From Perkinsela sp. pyNocScin1 (Eukaryota; Euglenozoa; Kinetoplastea; Prokinetoplastida; Perkinselidae), in contig CAXHTR010000008.1 of NCBI GenBank assembly GCA_964019655.1, forward strand, positions 1,352,214 to 1,416,213: 64,000 bases of DNA, in the 5' to 3' direction. The notes below the pieces were generated by a model. That model saw nothing but the letters and a program-made list of their open reading frames with translations. It ran no database searches and was not told the DNA's origin. Both the position numbers and the translations under genes were made by a program. This document shows positions 9,420-18,534 of the stretch, piece by piece. Numbering within the stretch: the stretch's first letter is position 1; each line of letters opens with the position of its first letter.

Positions 9420-10033
9420 GATGAGGATAGAACAGTGAAAGGAAGGGGGAAATTAATGAAGTAGGTGAAGGTTATCGGGAATAAAGGCTCTGCAAAAATA
9501 ATTTACTTGATGACAAGGCACGGAGTGGGCTGACGAGGCTGATAAAGACGACACTGAAAAAATATTGCGCTGGATGTTTGAAAGAGACCAATTATGCAAA
9601 TGTGCAAAATATGCCTTTCGAGTCTCGATTCTTACGAGTAATACTTTATTCTGCATGAGGGAGAACACTCAGCGTACATGATTTATCACCAGAAAAGATG
9701 GGTTGCTCGATCATCATCCGATCCCCTCGAGCACAGTACGTGCAACATAAGGTGAGCTTAGTGTCTTGTCTTTGATAGCAAGCTTATCCATGAAAGCCTC
9801 TTGGCACTCAGCCTCTATCTCTTAAGCACAACTGCAGAACTTGGAGCAATTTAAGAAATCCCCACTTACGCACTCAGGCCATTCTACTTACTATAGTGAT
9901 GCAAAAAAACTTACACAGCATTTATTTTCACAAGCCATTCACCCACACCCCCACTGCCGGGGTTATGCATAATTTGGCCAGGCCGATATCATCAAGTACG
10001 GATTAACATATACAGGGCACGCTCGCTCGCGCT
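9420..10033. other. Intergenic, no supported gene
   Basis: About 610 bp between the CRK3-like kinase gene and RRP12. Short ORFs only (the longest is 71 codons, with no motifs). Pyrimidine-rich runs occur on the minus strand upstream of the RRP12 ATG. No tRNA, snRNA or repeat is visible. Confidence 0.5.
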
Positions 10034-10957
10034 CTAGAGCCGGATGTCGTCGAAGAACGCGTGGGTGAGTGCCTGCTTGGCGGAGATGCGCTCGAGCGGC
10101 TCGTAGCGCAGCATCTTCTCGAGGAGGTCGATGCCGAGCGGCGGCATGTCGGGGACGATCTCGGCCATCGGCCGCTTCTCCCACTTCGGGAAGACGCCCT
10201 TGAAGTCGGGCAGCGCGGAGACGCCCTCCCACTCGCGCTCGCTGGGCGTGCCGAGGACGCGGAATATCTCGTAGAGCTGGCCGATCTCGCTGTCGCCGCG
10301 AAATAAAACTTTTTGGCGCATGAGCTCGGCGAGGATGCACCCGACGCTCCAGATGTCAACGGCCGGGCAGTAGTGCTTCTCGCCGAGGAGGATCTCGGGC
10401 GCGCGGTACCACAGCGTGACGACCTCGTGCGTGAAAGTGCTCGTCGGGATCTGGAACGCGCGGGCGAGGCCGAAGTCCGCGAGCTTGAGGTGGTTGTCGG
10501 CTGTCAGCAGAATGTTCGCGGGCTTGAGGTCGCGGTGGATGACGCGGTTTGAGTGGCAGTAGGCGAGGCCGTCGAGCATCTGGTACATGAGGCGCTTGCG
10601 GAGCGCCGGCGTGAGGGCCGAGAGGTGGCGCTCGATGACCTGCTTCATGTCGCGCTCGACGTACTCGAAGACGAGAAAGAGCTTCGAGTCCTGGACGCAG
10701 ATGACGTCGCGCAGCGCGACGACGTTCGGGTGGTTGAGCTCCTGCAGGATGGAGACCTCGCGGAGCGCTGTTTGGGGGATGCCGTCGTCGCTGTAGTCGA
10801 GCCGGATCTTCTTGAGCGCGACGATCTCGCCGGTGCCGCGGTCGACGGCGCGGTACACGACGCCGTAGGTGCCCTCGCCGAGAACCTCCATGGTCTGGAA
10901 GCGGTCGCTGATTTCGGTCGGGCTCACAGCGCCAATAGTCGCAGCAGTGCTAGGCAT
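10034..10957 (-). CDS. CRK3: Cyclin-dependent kinase, CRK3-type
   Basis: 307 aa, ATG at 10957, a minimal CDK. Seen: glycine loop GEGTYGVVY with the inhibitory Thr-Tyr pair, VALKK lysine, cyclin-binding helix PQTALRE in place of PSTAIRE, catalytic HRDLKPANIL, DFGLARAF, T-loop HEVVTLWYRAPE with its activating Thr, and the GDSEIGQL CDK insert. A PQTALRE helix and the GEKHYxPAVDxWS region are, to my knowledge, features of kinetoplastid CRK3, the main mitotic CDK. A related CRK cannot be excluded without a tree. Length and all catalytic residues are normal. A pyrimidine-rich leader lies directly upstream on the minus strand, with a CGCAG acceptor candidate farther up. Confidence 0.85.
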   Translation of the reverse strand: MPSTAATIGAVSPTEISDRFQTMEVLGEGTYGVVYRAVDRGTGEIVALKKIRLDYSDDGIPQTALREVSILQELNHPNVVALRDVICVQDSKLFLVFEYVERDMKQVIERHLSALTPALRKRLMYQMLDGLAYCHSNRVIHRDLKPANILLTADNHLKLADFGLARAFQIPTSTFTHEVVTLWYRAPEILLGEKHYCPAVDIWSVGCILAELMRQKVLFRGDSEIGQLYEIFRVLGTPSEREWEGVSALPDFKGVFPKWEKRPMAEIVPDMPPLGIDLLEKMLRYEPLERISAKQALTHAFFDDIRL

Positions 10958-11269
10958 TGGAGAGTAAGAGAATGGTAAAAGGAGATAGATTTATGATGAA
11001 AGATACTGCGAGAGAGCGTAGAAGTGAATACTAGAGAAATTACTATGAAAATTGCGCTTTGATGGACAAATAGCTGCGCACTATGATTTCGAGTGACCCC
11101 TTCGGTATTGAATAGCGATATATCGTCCACGCGTGTCTGTGTTACATTCAGCCAAATTGTTGTTCTTCACCAATTGATCGCTCAGAATTGAGTTATGTGC
11201 ATAACTTAAGCCATTCGATTACTTCTGCGTTTATCCTTCCCAAGTCTATCTTCTTGAGATGACATCGAT

Positions 11270-11698
11270 CTACAAACGAAATGTACACATGGACTGCACA
11301 TGCACGCGCTGGTTTTTCTCAAACTTGACACCTTCGTTTTCCAGAAGCGCGCGCTTACGCGCCAGCGCGTCGTCCGCCCTCGACCCGCCGTAGCCGTGCA
11401 GGCTCCGCGTCGCGCATACAACTCGATGGCAGGGCACGTCCGGGCTGAAGGGGTTCCGGCGCAGCGCCTGGCCGACTGCCCGCGGGCTTTTTAAGCCCAG
11501 CACCCGCGCGATGTCGGCGTAGGTCGTGACGAGCGACTTGGGAACGGCGCGGCACACCGCCCACACGCGAAGCCGAAAGGGCGTGACCTGCGCTTTTTTT
11601 GACTCCGGAAGAGAATCGGTCTGTCTGCTGAGGTAGGCGGCTGTCTTGGCGAGGTCCTTTTTCGTCAGCGGCACAATCTGTACAGATTCTAGTGTCAT
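11270..11698 (-). CDS. MGMT: O6-methylguanine-DNA methyltransferase, compact
   Basis: 142 aa, ATG at 11698. The C-terminal alkyltransferase domain is complete: helix-turn-helix TTYADIARVLG, the arginine-finger region AVGQALRRNP, and the acceptor-cysteine motif PCHRV followed by GYGGS. The protein removes alkyl groups from the O6 position of guanine by irreversible transfer to Cys. The N-terminal zinc domain of animal MGMT is absent, as in small microbial enzymes. The Cys is present, so this is not a catalytically dead alkyltransferase-like protein. An AG acceptor lies one base upstream of the ATG after a T-rich tract. Confidence 0.88.
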   Translation of the reverse strand: MTLESVQIVPLTKKDLAKTAAYLSRQTDSLPESKKAQVTPFRLRVWAVCRAVPKSLVTTYADIARVLGLKSPRAVGQALRRNPFSPDVPCHRVVCATRSLHGYGGSRADDALARKRALLENEGVKFEKNQRVHVQSMCTFRL

Positions 11699-12025
11699 TC
11701 TTTCAATAAAAGTTTCAATGGCAAAAATAAATAGAATTGATGCAGCTGCTTAGATGGGGATGTTCACTAATACAAAAAAACTTCTGGGAAGACTTATAAC
11801 TTCTATTGCATAGTCATTGGCCAGACACTCGTTCACATCCTGTTTCGGCCTATGAGCACCCAGAATACATCCCTATCACCATTTTAAAGTGAATTAATTC
11901 TCCCACAACTTCAAAATACGTATTATTCCGTTCCCAATCTCTTCCGACCACTTCACTAAATATATGGCCCTGCAAAAAATAGAAGCAGATCTCCGGAAGA
12001 AAACGTTATCAAATAAATTCTACAC

Positions 12026-13372
12026 TTACTCGTTCATGTACTTACTCTTGTCGAGCGCCGAGAGCTCGCTGAGCTCGGACATGTGAATCTCGAAGCGCGC
12101 CTGGACGTCGGCGAGGACGTCCCCGTCGACGTACTCCTTCTTCTGGGCCGACGAGCGCTTCTCGTCGTTGACGAAGCAGATAGTCAGGCCCTTGTTGCCG
12201 AAGCGGCCCGCGCGGCCGACGCGGTGGAGGTACGTGTCGGCGTCCGTCGCCATGTCGTACTGGATGACAAGATTAATATGATTGATGTCGATGCCGCGCC
12301 CGAAGAGGTCCGTCGCGACGAGGATCTTGGAGTTCTGGCTCTTGCACTCGTCGTACGTCTTCAAGCGCTCCTGCTGCGTCATCTGCGAGTGGACCGCGAC
12401 GGACGGGAACTTGCACTTCTTGAGCAGCGCGTTGAGCGCCTCGCAGCGCATGACGGAGTTGACGAAGATGATGCACTGGTGGAAGTCGATCGTGTCGAGG
12501 ATCTCGACGAGCTTCTTCGATTTGTCCTTCTCGGCGACCGTGATGTAGTGCTGGACGAGGCCGTGGAGCGTGAGCTTCGACTGCTGGTCGACGTAAATCT
12601 CGAGCGGGTTGTTCATGAACGTCTTGGCCAAGTTGCGCATCTCCTCGCTCATCGTCGCGGAGAACATGAGCACCTGCTTCGTCTTCGGCGCGTGGCGGAA
12701 GATGGCCTGGACGTCGCGGCGCATGTCGAGCGCCTCGAGGCAGCGGTCGAACTCGTCGACGACGAAGTGCTTGAGGCCGGCGAGGGAAATCGTTTTATCA
12801 TTGAGAAGGGCCAGCGTGCGGCCGGGCGTGCCGACGACGATCGCGGGGACCTTGGCGGGGTCCGCGAAGTGCGCCTTGCACTCCTCGGCGGGGATGCCGC
12901 CGAAGACGACGCACGTCGTCGCGTACGGCAGCGCGCGGTTGAAGCGCTGGAACTCGCGGTCGATCTGGTACGCGAGCTCGCGCGTGTGCACGATGACGAG
13001 CGACTGGACGGCCCGCGGCTGGTCGGGCAGCGGCTTGTCGATCGAGTCGAGCAGCGCAAAGACGAACACGGCCGTCTTGCCCATGCCGGACTTGGCCTGC
13101 GCGAGGATGTCGTTGCCGAGGAGCGCCTGGGGGAGCGCCTTGTGCTGGACCTCGCTGGGGTGCTCAAAGCCGTTCTCGGCGATGGCGCGCATGATCTCGG
13201 GCTTGAGGCAGAAGTCCTTGAAGCCGCCGAGCGCGACGGCGTAGGCCTGCGGCTGCACGACGGGCACCGCCTCGACCGGCTGGTCGATGGTGATCTGCTT
13301 GTCGTCGTCGAAGTCTTCAAGAGGGACGAGCTTGGACATTGTGAGCGTGGAAAGATGAGGAGAAGGAAACAT
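12026..13372 (-). CDS. SUB2: DEAD-box RNA helicase SUB2/UAP56
   Basis: 448 aa from the ATG at 13372; a second in-frame ATG (MSKLVPLEDF, at 13339) is an equally likely start. Motifs: Q-motif region GFEHPSEVQHKALPQ, Walker A AKSGMGKT, motif II DEFD, SATMS, VATDLFGRGID and HRVGRAGRFG. Overall order and wording (FxDFxLKPEIxRAI, DFHQCIIFVNSV) match UAP56/Sub2, an mRNA export and splicing ATPase of TREX, better than eIF4A. Unusually, motif II is DEFD instead of the DECD typical of UAP56. Located in the nucleus in other eukaryotes. Its neighbour downstream is MGMT; the two spliceosome or export-type neighbours in the cluster are CPSF30 and LEO1. Confidence 0.88.
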   Translation of the reverse strand: MFPSPHLSTLTMSKLVPLEDFDDDKQITIDQPVEAVPVVQPQAYAVALGGFKDFCLKPEIMRAIAENGFEHPSEVQHKALPQALLGNDILAQAKSGMGKTAVFVFALLDSIDKPLPDQPRAVQSLVIVHTRELAYQIDREFQRFNRALPYATTCVVFGGIPAEECKAHFADPAKVPAIVVGTPGRTLALLNDKTISLAGLKHFVVDEFDRCLEALDMRRDVQAIFRHAPKTKQVLMFSATMSEEMRNLAKTFMNNPLEIYVDQQSKLTLHGLVQHYITVAEKDKSKKLVEILDTIDFHQCIIFVNSVMRCEALNALLKKCKFPSVAVHSQMTQQERLKTYDECKSQNSKILVATDLFGRGIDINHINLVIQYDMATDADTYLHRVGRAGRFGNKGLTICFVNDEKRSSAQKKEYVDGDVLADVQARFEIHMSELSELSALDKSKYMNE

Positions 13373-13437
13373 ATGGGGAGCACAAGGGCAACTTCTCGGA
13401 AAAAGAATTATAAAAGCTCATTCATTATTGCGTTTAT

Positions 13438-13842
13438 TTAGATCTTGTCGACCTGGCGGAGGCGGGCGTTCGGGCGTGTGACCTTGATGTCGAGCTCCTT
13501 GGCGCGCTGGACGATCTCCTTGCGCTTCTTCGCGCCGACGGCGGCCGAGATCTCGGCAGCGTACTTGCGGTTCTGCATGATGAGGGCGTTGAGCTCGCCG
13601 GGGTTGCGGACGATGAAGCGCTTGAAGCCGTCCGGGCAGACGTGCTTGGTCTTCTTGCAGCTGCCGTAGCCGATGCGCGGGTCGAGCGGGACGCCCTTGA
13701 AGTGGCGGCGGACGTTGGAGTCGATACCGCGGGGGCGTCTCCAGCCGGTCTTCGCGAGGCGGTTGAAGCGGTCGGCGTGTGCGCGGAAGAACTTGTTCGT
13801 GCGCTTCTTGATGATGGCGCGGCGGACAACGGGCTTGGGCAT
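13438..13842 (-). CDS. RPL32: 60S ribosomal protein eL32
   Basis: 134 aa, ATG at 13842. A full-length eL32: KKRTNKFFRAHADRF, WRRPRGIDSNVRRHFKG, GYGSCKKTKHVCPDG and the FIVRNPGELNALIMQNRKY segment are typical. A component of the large cytosolic ribosomal subunit. GC-rich codons, as expected of a highly expressed gene. A clear trans-splice acceptor lies upstream, giving a 15-nt 5' UTR. Confidence 0.96.
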   Translation of the reverse strand: MPKPVVRRAIIKKRTNKFFRAHADRFNRLAKTGWRRPRGIDSNVRRHFKGVPLDPRIGYGSCKKTKHVCPDGFKRFIVRNPGELNALIMQNRKYAAEISAAVGAKKRKEIVQRAKELDIKVTRPNARLRQVDKI

Positions 13843-13857
13843 TGCGAAGAAAGTAAA

Positions 13858-13885
13858 CTAAGAGAGAGGGAAAGATAATTTGATG
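13858..13885 (-). promoter_or_regulatory. Predicted SL trans-splice acceptor of eL32
   Basis: On the minus strand the sequence TCTTTCCCTCTCTCTTAG ends at 13858, leaving a 15-nt leader before the ATG. A long pyrimidine run followed by the first AG is the usual acceptor in kinetoplastids (established). The exact site used is inferred. Confidence 0.7.
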
Positions 13886-14142
13886 ATAAAGAAATGAATT
13901 TTTAGACACAAACGGTGGGCTTGTGGCAAATAGCATTTATTCGATGAAACTACGCTCCCATGTGTGTGTTTCTCACCTTGGTGAAGTCGTGATGTCTGGC
14001 TTAAGGTTTTACTGAGAGATTTATTATGATAAGAATGTGATGACTGTTCCTGGGTCAAAGTTCACATTATATTACAGAGGGCTTACAGGTCTCCATATAC
14101 TTCACAGCCAACTACACTCTCTCAGCAATGCTAGACTATATT
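13886..14142. other. Intergenic, nothing recognised
   Basis: AT-rich spacer between the helical-protein gene and eL32. Only short ORFs; no repeat or RNA gene is visible. Confidence 0.4.
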
Positions 14143-15450
14143 TCACAAGGTCTCGTACACATTGCGCTCAGCGAGCACTGCTCGAACGCACTGGTGCTCA
14201 GCCCCGATCACTGGCACAACACAAGCTTCGACAAAGCCCTTCACGTTCTTCCTCCACCAAGCGTGGGGCTTCTTCTCCCGAAACGCCGAAAGGTCACGCA
14301 TTGCGCTGCTGAACCGCGAAGTCGCCGCCAGAACATCTGTCAGAAGGGTGCACAGCGCCACAGCCTCGACTTTGGTCAGCGTGATCTGCGCTTTGGGGCC
14401 CTTTGTGTCGGCTTGCACGCTCAAGCACAGTGGCACTAAGTAGTCGCTCGCATACCGCGCATACGCTGCGTACTCGCTCACGACCCGCCGCAAAATCTTC
14501 CGCGCTGCGTACGCCACGCAGCAGCCCAGGGCCGCCTGCATAATCTCTTTGGTCGGTGCCTCTGGATTTTTTCGAATTTTCGGTGCGCTGTGGGCCTCAT
14601 CTCGCACACCATCATCCGCTTCGTCCATCACAGCCATTGCTGGCGCTCTCGACAGCACGCAGAGCCTTTTGAGGAAAACGCGGAAGACGTGGACCTCCAT
14701 GTGCTTCGGCAGGCGGCAGACACTGGCCACGGAGACCATCTGCATCATCTGCACCTCGCTCGCTGATGTGATGTGGTTGGCGAGAAACACGCGGAAAAAG
14801 TCCTCCCAGAGCGCGCTGGACGGCACCAGCTGGCTGAAGATCTGCATGGAGAGGACAATGTCTGTGACAGTCATCTGCAGAAGAAAACCACTGAGGCGGT
14901 CGAAGAAAATTGCGCAAACCGCAGGAAAGCGTGGGGCTTGCGCGGCTTTCCAGCGCTTGAGGGCGATGCCAACACGCAAAGTCTGCTTGAGCCCGAGGTG
15001 GCGCTCAATCTTTGATGTGTAGAGAAACTCGAGCAGTGCGTGAATATCCTCTTGCGGTGTGTTTCCCCTCGCCGCTGTGGTGATGTACCGCAGGAGGTCA
15101 GGGGTGTCGAGCGCCTGGAGCGCGTGCGAGACGCAGAGGTGCATGCCGGCTGCGTCGCGGGCTGGCAGTGTGACTTGGAGTGCTTGCACATCCTCGAGAA
15201 TGCCGATGAGCACCTTTGGCAGGCTATCACCCGGCTGCTGGCCTTCGCTCGGCTGCGCGAGGCTTGTGCTTCGCAACGCGCTCTTTAGCCAGAAGGTTTT
15301 GGACTGTGTGAGCGCGGCGATCCGCTGGCACGCAGCTTGGCGGATGGCGTCTGTGCGCTTGGCTGTTCTCGAATTTTTACTCGTGCTGACCTTGCCCAGC
15401 TCGACCGTCAGTGCCCGGAGATCACGGTGCATGCGAACAAGGGCGTTCAT
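14143..15450 (-). CDS. Unrecognised helical protein, 435 aa
   Basis: The open frame runs upstream to a TTG; the first in-frame ATG is at 15450 (MNALVRMHRDLRALTVELGK). The protein is almost wholly helical, rich in Ala, Leu and Arg, with loosely repeating helix pairs (LLRYITTAARG, LLQMTVTDIVLSMQIF, EVQMMQMVSVASVCR). This resembles the helical-repeat proteins that are abundant in kinetoplastid mitochondrial RNA metabolism, but no domain is identifiable by eye. The basic N-terminus could serve as a mitochondrial presequence. A low-complexity acidic insert (DEADDGVRDEAHS) occurs near residue 300. The reading frame is clean and codon use matches its neighbours, so it is a real gene. Confidence 0.7.
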   Translation of the reverse strand: MNALVRMHRDLRALTVELGKVSTSKNSRTAKRTDAIRQAACQRIAALTQSKTFWLKSALRSTSLAQPSEGQQPGDSLPKVLIGILEDVQALQVTLPARDAAGMHLCVSHALQALDTPDLLRYITTAARGNTPQEDIHALLEFLYTSKIERHLGLKQTLRVGIALKRWKAAQAPRFPAVCAIFFDRLSGFLLQMTVTDIVLSMQIFSQLVPSSALWEDFFRVFLANHITSASEVQMMQMVSVASVCRLPKHMEVHVFRVFLKRLCVLSRAPAMAVMDEADDGVRDEAHSAPKIRKNPEAPTKEIMQAALGCCVAYAARKILRRVVSEYAAYARYASDYLVPLCLSVQADTKGPKAQITLTKVEAVALCTLLTDVLAATSRFSSAMRDLSAFREKKPHAWWRKNVKGFVEACVVPVIGAEHQCVRAVLAERNVYETL

Positions 15451-15760
15451 CGAGTACTGGACATGTTGGGCATTGTATGATAAAAGGTTCAAGTGAACAA
15501 AGGAAGTAATTCATTCAAGTAGACTAGAAGGGCACTACGCTTTGGATTCACATTTTTGTACATGATTTGTTCTGTAGCAGTTCGACAGGTAAGGCCATGC
15601 ACTTATACAGTGGAGATATTCTTTCATTCGTCCTCTGCTATCAAAATTGGGTCCCAACTCTTCAACGAATGATCAGGCACACACAAAACGACTACGTCTG
15701 AACGATGCGGTCCACAACGCTTCATCGACTTCCCCTTCTTACCTCTCACCTCAAAAACTT

Positions 15761-16591
15761 TTATTCATACCTCGCCCCGTGCATCGTGCGCATGCGCTTC
15801 GGGCAGTTCCTCGCGATATGGTCGAGCCCACCGCAGCTGTAGCACCCGTCCTTCACTGGCGGCGCGCCCGGCTCCTGAATCTCCTTCATGATGGCGAGGA
15901 CCTCGCCCCCGCCGTGCCCGTTCGGACAGTTCGGCGCGATGTGCCCGGGATCCCGGCACCGGTCGCACACGATCGACGGCTTGAGGAGCGTCGAGCGCTC
16001 GTACGACCAGAGCTTGCGCATGTCCGTGCGCTCGATGAGGGCCGCGCGGACACGCGCCCTGACGCTCTCCTCATCGTAAAAGTCCATGCTTGGGTGGGCC
16101 TCGGGGCACTCCGGCCCGCGCGGGCAGAACCCGCGCAGGTAGTCGAGGCACGGCGCCTGCTGAATGTGCCGCAGGTGGCAATCGGGGCCGTTGGCGCAGA
16201 ATCCCCGCAAGTACGCAGCGCAGATGGCCGCGGTGGTCTGGCGCTCGTGGCGGAAGACGCACTCAGGGTTGCCGCACTCGCCAAACTTTTGGAAGTAGAT
16301 GCACATCGGCACCTTTTCTTTCACGTAATCGTGCAGGAAGAGGCAGTTGTGGCCCTCCGTGCAGAGCCCGCGGAGCCAGTACTTGCACACCTCGGAGTCA
16401 GCGCGCTGGAGCGCCTGCTGGTCAGCGACGCGCGTGTGGCGGTACGGGCAGTCGGCCTCGGTGCACCGCCCGTACTGGAAGTCGATGCATATATCGCGGC
16501 TGCGCTCGGGGTCCCTTGGGACCGGCACGTACTTTTCAAAGGCGAAGGGGCCGGCCTCAGCGTCGACGTGTACTGGCGTGAGCGCGCGCAT
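15761..16591 (-). CDS. CPSF30: CPSF30, polyadenylation and trans-splicing factor
   Basis: 276 aa from MRALTPVHVDAE (ATG at 16591). An upstream in-frame ATG at 16675 is followed by a pyrimidine-rich stretch that reads as the splice-acceptor region, so I prefer the internal start. Five CCCH zinc fingers in a row (for example CIDFQYGRCTEADCPYRH and CAAYLRGFCANGPDCHLRH) are followed by two CCHC knuckles, CDRCRDPGHIAPNC and CYSCGGLDHIARNC. This layout is that of CPSF30, the RNA-binding subunit of the cleavage and polyadenylation factor. In trypanosomes CPSF30 is needed for polyadenylation and for the coupled trans-splicing (established). All metal ligands are intact. Confidence 0.93.
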   Translation of the reverse strand: MRALTPVHVDAEAGPFAFEKYVPVPRDPERSRDICIDFQYGRCTEADCPYRHTRVADQQALQRADSEVCKYWLRGLCTEGHNCLFLHDYVKEKVPMCIYFQKFGECGNPECVFRHERQTTAAICAAYLRGFCANGPDCHLRHIQQAPCLDYLRGFCPRGPECPEAHPSMDFYDEESVRARVRAALIERTDMRKLWSYERSTLLKPSIVCDRCRDPGHIAPNCPNGHGGGEVLAIMKEIQEPGAPPVKDGCYSCGGLDHIARNCPKRMRTMHGARYE

Positions 16592-16854
16592 TGGAGATGT
16601 ACGAGGGAAAATAGTAAGAAGTCGTAGAGAAAGGGGTGAGCAGTAAAAACGAGTTGAAATTTCATGAATCCGCATGTATTATCTTTGGTTGTGACTAAAT
16701 ATGACGTTGTTACACTGTTGCAAGCATCTGATTGTATTTGTATTCATTTTCGTAGTATATCGCTGGGTTCGGTCGCTTTGGCGTGAGTAAATTGGGTACT
16801 TGTTTCGATTTTGTTAACAGTGTCGATTTTTAAGCTCATTCTGCATTGTGCGCG

Positions 16855-17298
16855 CTACTTGTCTATCATCCACAAGAGAAGTCGCTCAACAAAGTAAGAG
16901 ATGATAAAACCGGCAGTCATTATGACGGGAAAGGTGCATTGGAACCAGCGCGGCGTGCCCAGGAGCCGGCGCACGCCCTCGAGCTCGACGCGCTCCGCGC
17001 GAATGGCACTCTGGTAGAGGCCAGCGACTGTTGGACCCTCTACTTCATTGACTTCGACTGTACTTGGCGCTGGATCTGCAAGTGGTGGGTGTGCTTCTTT
17101 CCTGAATTCTGGCTCAGCAGTGACTTGGGCGAGGGGATCGGCGACGGTAGTGACTGTGTCTAGGGGATCTGCGACAATGCTGGCCTCCAAACGAGTGTTT
17201 GTGTCGTCATTGTCGAGCGTATTTTCTGTTGGTACTGGAATATCAGTGAACAAGAGCAGGTCTGGGAGGATACCGAAGCAGACGGCTGTGTGAACCAT
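16855..17298 (-). CDS. Small protein with C-terminal membrane segment
   Basis: 147 aa, ATG at 17298. Acidic, Thr- and Pro-rich middle with a near-repeat (VADPLDTVTTVADPLAQVT). A short amphipathic helix (QSAIRAERVELEGVRRLLG) precedes one hydrophobic segment near the C-terminus (FPVIMTAGFIISYFVERLLL). The layout suggests a tail-anchored or single-pass membrane protein; the hydrophobic N-terminus (VCFGILPDLLLF) might be a second span. No family is recognised. The frame is clean and lies in the cluster orientation. Confidence 0.6.
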   Translation of the reverse strand: MVHTAVCFGILPDLLLFTDIPVPTENTLDNDDTNTRLEASIVADPLDTVTTVADPLAQVTAEPEFRKEAHPPLADPAPSTVEVNEVEGPTVAGLYQSAIRAERVELEGVRRLLGTPRWFQCTFPVIMTAGFIISYFVERLLLWMIDK

Positions 17299-17515
17299 TG
17301 GAAGTGTGTATCAAGTAATAAAACTTCAAATTTCGAAGAAAAAGTGAAAATACGATCAGCTGGGCATTGAAAGAATAGCCTTACAAGGACTCTCAGATCG
17401 AAGTAGTGGAATGACATTTCGACACATTTTTACGCGATACACCTGCCCAATGCTATTTCTCCGCTCATCGTGCTTTGCCAACGTACGTTTCATTGCCCAA
17501 AGATACATTTATACA

Positions 17516-18283
17516 TTAACGAAACTTCCAGTTCAGCCCACAGTTCATGCAGCTGACAAACTTTGTGCTGCCCTCATCGCCCCGAGCCGTCTGCATTTCG
17601 TAGAAGGTCGTCTCGCGCTTGCCGCACCGCCTGCACACGAAGAAGCCTGTTTTGACCGCGGTCTTGTGGTTCTTTGTGTCAGCGCGCTCGATCTTCTCCT
17701 CGAGCGCGTGCTTCCGGCTCTCCTGGATCTCGGGGTTGGCGAGGTCAGTGCTGTCCATGGCCGCGAGGGCCTCGGGCGCAATCTCCTGCCGCAGCACGCC
17801 GCAGCGGAGCTTTGAGTTCTTTGTGTCCTTGAGGTTAAACTCGATGGAGCGGAACTGTTTGAGTATTTTCTCCTTCGGAAGTCTCTGAAGCGCATCCTCG
17901 AGGGCTGTTGCGATGTCGACGAGCACTGCCGTGTCGACTGCGACGTCCTCCGCCGCCTTCACCGCCTTGATCGTCTCAAAGAGCGACTTGTGCATTTTCG
18001 CTCGGTGCGGTGGAAGTGCGTTGTTCTTTGCTGCAAAAGCCTTCTCTGCGGCGATGGGAGCGATCGAGATGCGAATTTTCTTATTTTCTGCTGCGTCGGT
18101 CTTTTCGCCTTGTGCCCCGAATGCACTTGCAAAGGACTCGCTGTTTTCACCGGGGCTCCCACCTTCAGTATCAGCTGCTCTCTTTGTGCGGCTCTCAGTC
18201 GTGAGCGTGACTGCAGGTGGTGTGGTCTTCTTGAGTTCTAGTGGTCGTTCTCGATTACATATATTTGGCTCGATAGCAGTCAT
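17516..18283 (-). CDS. TFIIS: Transcription elongation factor TFIIS
   Basis: 255 aa, ATG at 18283. Two domains: a central Pol II-binding domain (FRSIEFNLKDTKNSKLRCG, then EIAPEALAAM) and a C-terminal zinc ribbon with CRRCGKRETTFYEMQ and CMNCGLNWKF. TFIIS enters backtracked RNA polymerase II and triggers transcript cleavage with an Asp-Glu pair on the ribbon hairpin. The usual QTRSADE loop is here QTARGDEGST: the acidic pair is kept, the preceding Ser-Ala is not. The N-terminal 100 residues are low-complexity and do not look like the LW (TFIIS N-terminal) domain. Confidence 0.9.
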   Translation of the reverse strand: MTAIEPNICNRERPLELKKTTPPAVTLTTESRTKRAADTEGGSPGENSESFASAFGAQGEKTDAAENKKIRISIAPIAAEKAFAAKNNALPPHRAKMHKSLFETIKAVKAAEDVAVDTAVLVDIATALEDALQRLPKEKILKQFRSIEFNLKDTKNSKLRCGVLRQEIAPEALAAMDSTDLANPEIQESRKHALEEKIERADTKNHKTAVKTGFFVCRRCGKRETTFYEMQTARGDEGSTKFVSCMNCGLNWKFR

Positions 18284-18534
18284 TTCTCAGCGTGTCTATC
18301 TCTAATTAACATAAAGTAAATTGGGAAAAGGAAAAATTTAGAAATTCGTAAAAAGTGCTGTACTACCCTATGATGAGCAGACTAACTTCGTACAGGAGTG
18401 GCACTTCTAAAACTGAGACGAACCTTTCAAAGTCATTACCCGAGTGTTAATGAGAAAGTTTTTTCACTTTGACTTCAGACGCGATGCGCCGTGCACACCA
18501 CAACCCTCACTAACCACGTCATAAATTATCACAG

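Noticed and set aside
16591-16675. The upstream ATG as the CPSF30 start
   Set aside because: The 28 extra codons translate a pyrimidine-rich stretch typical of a splice acceptor region and have no family similarity. It cannot be wholly excluded.
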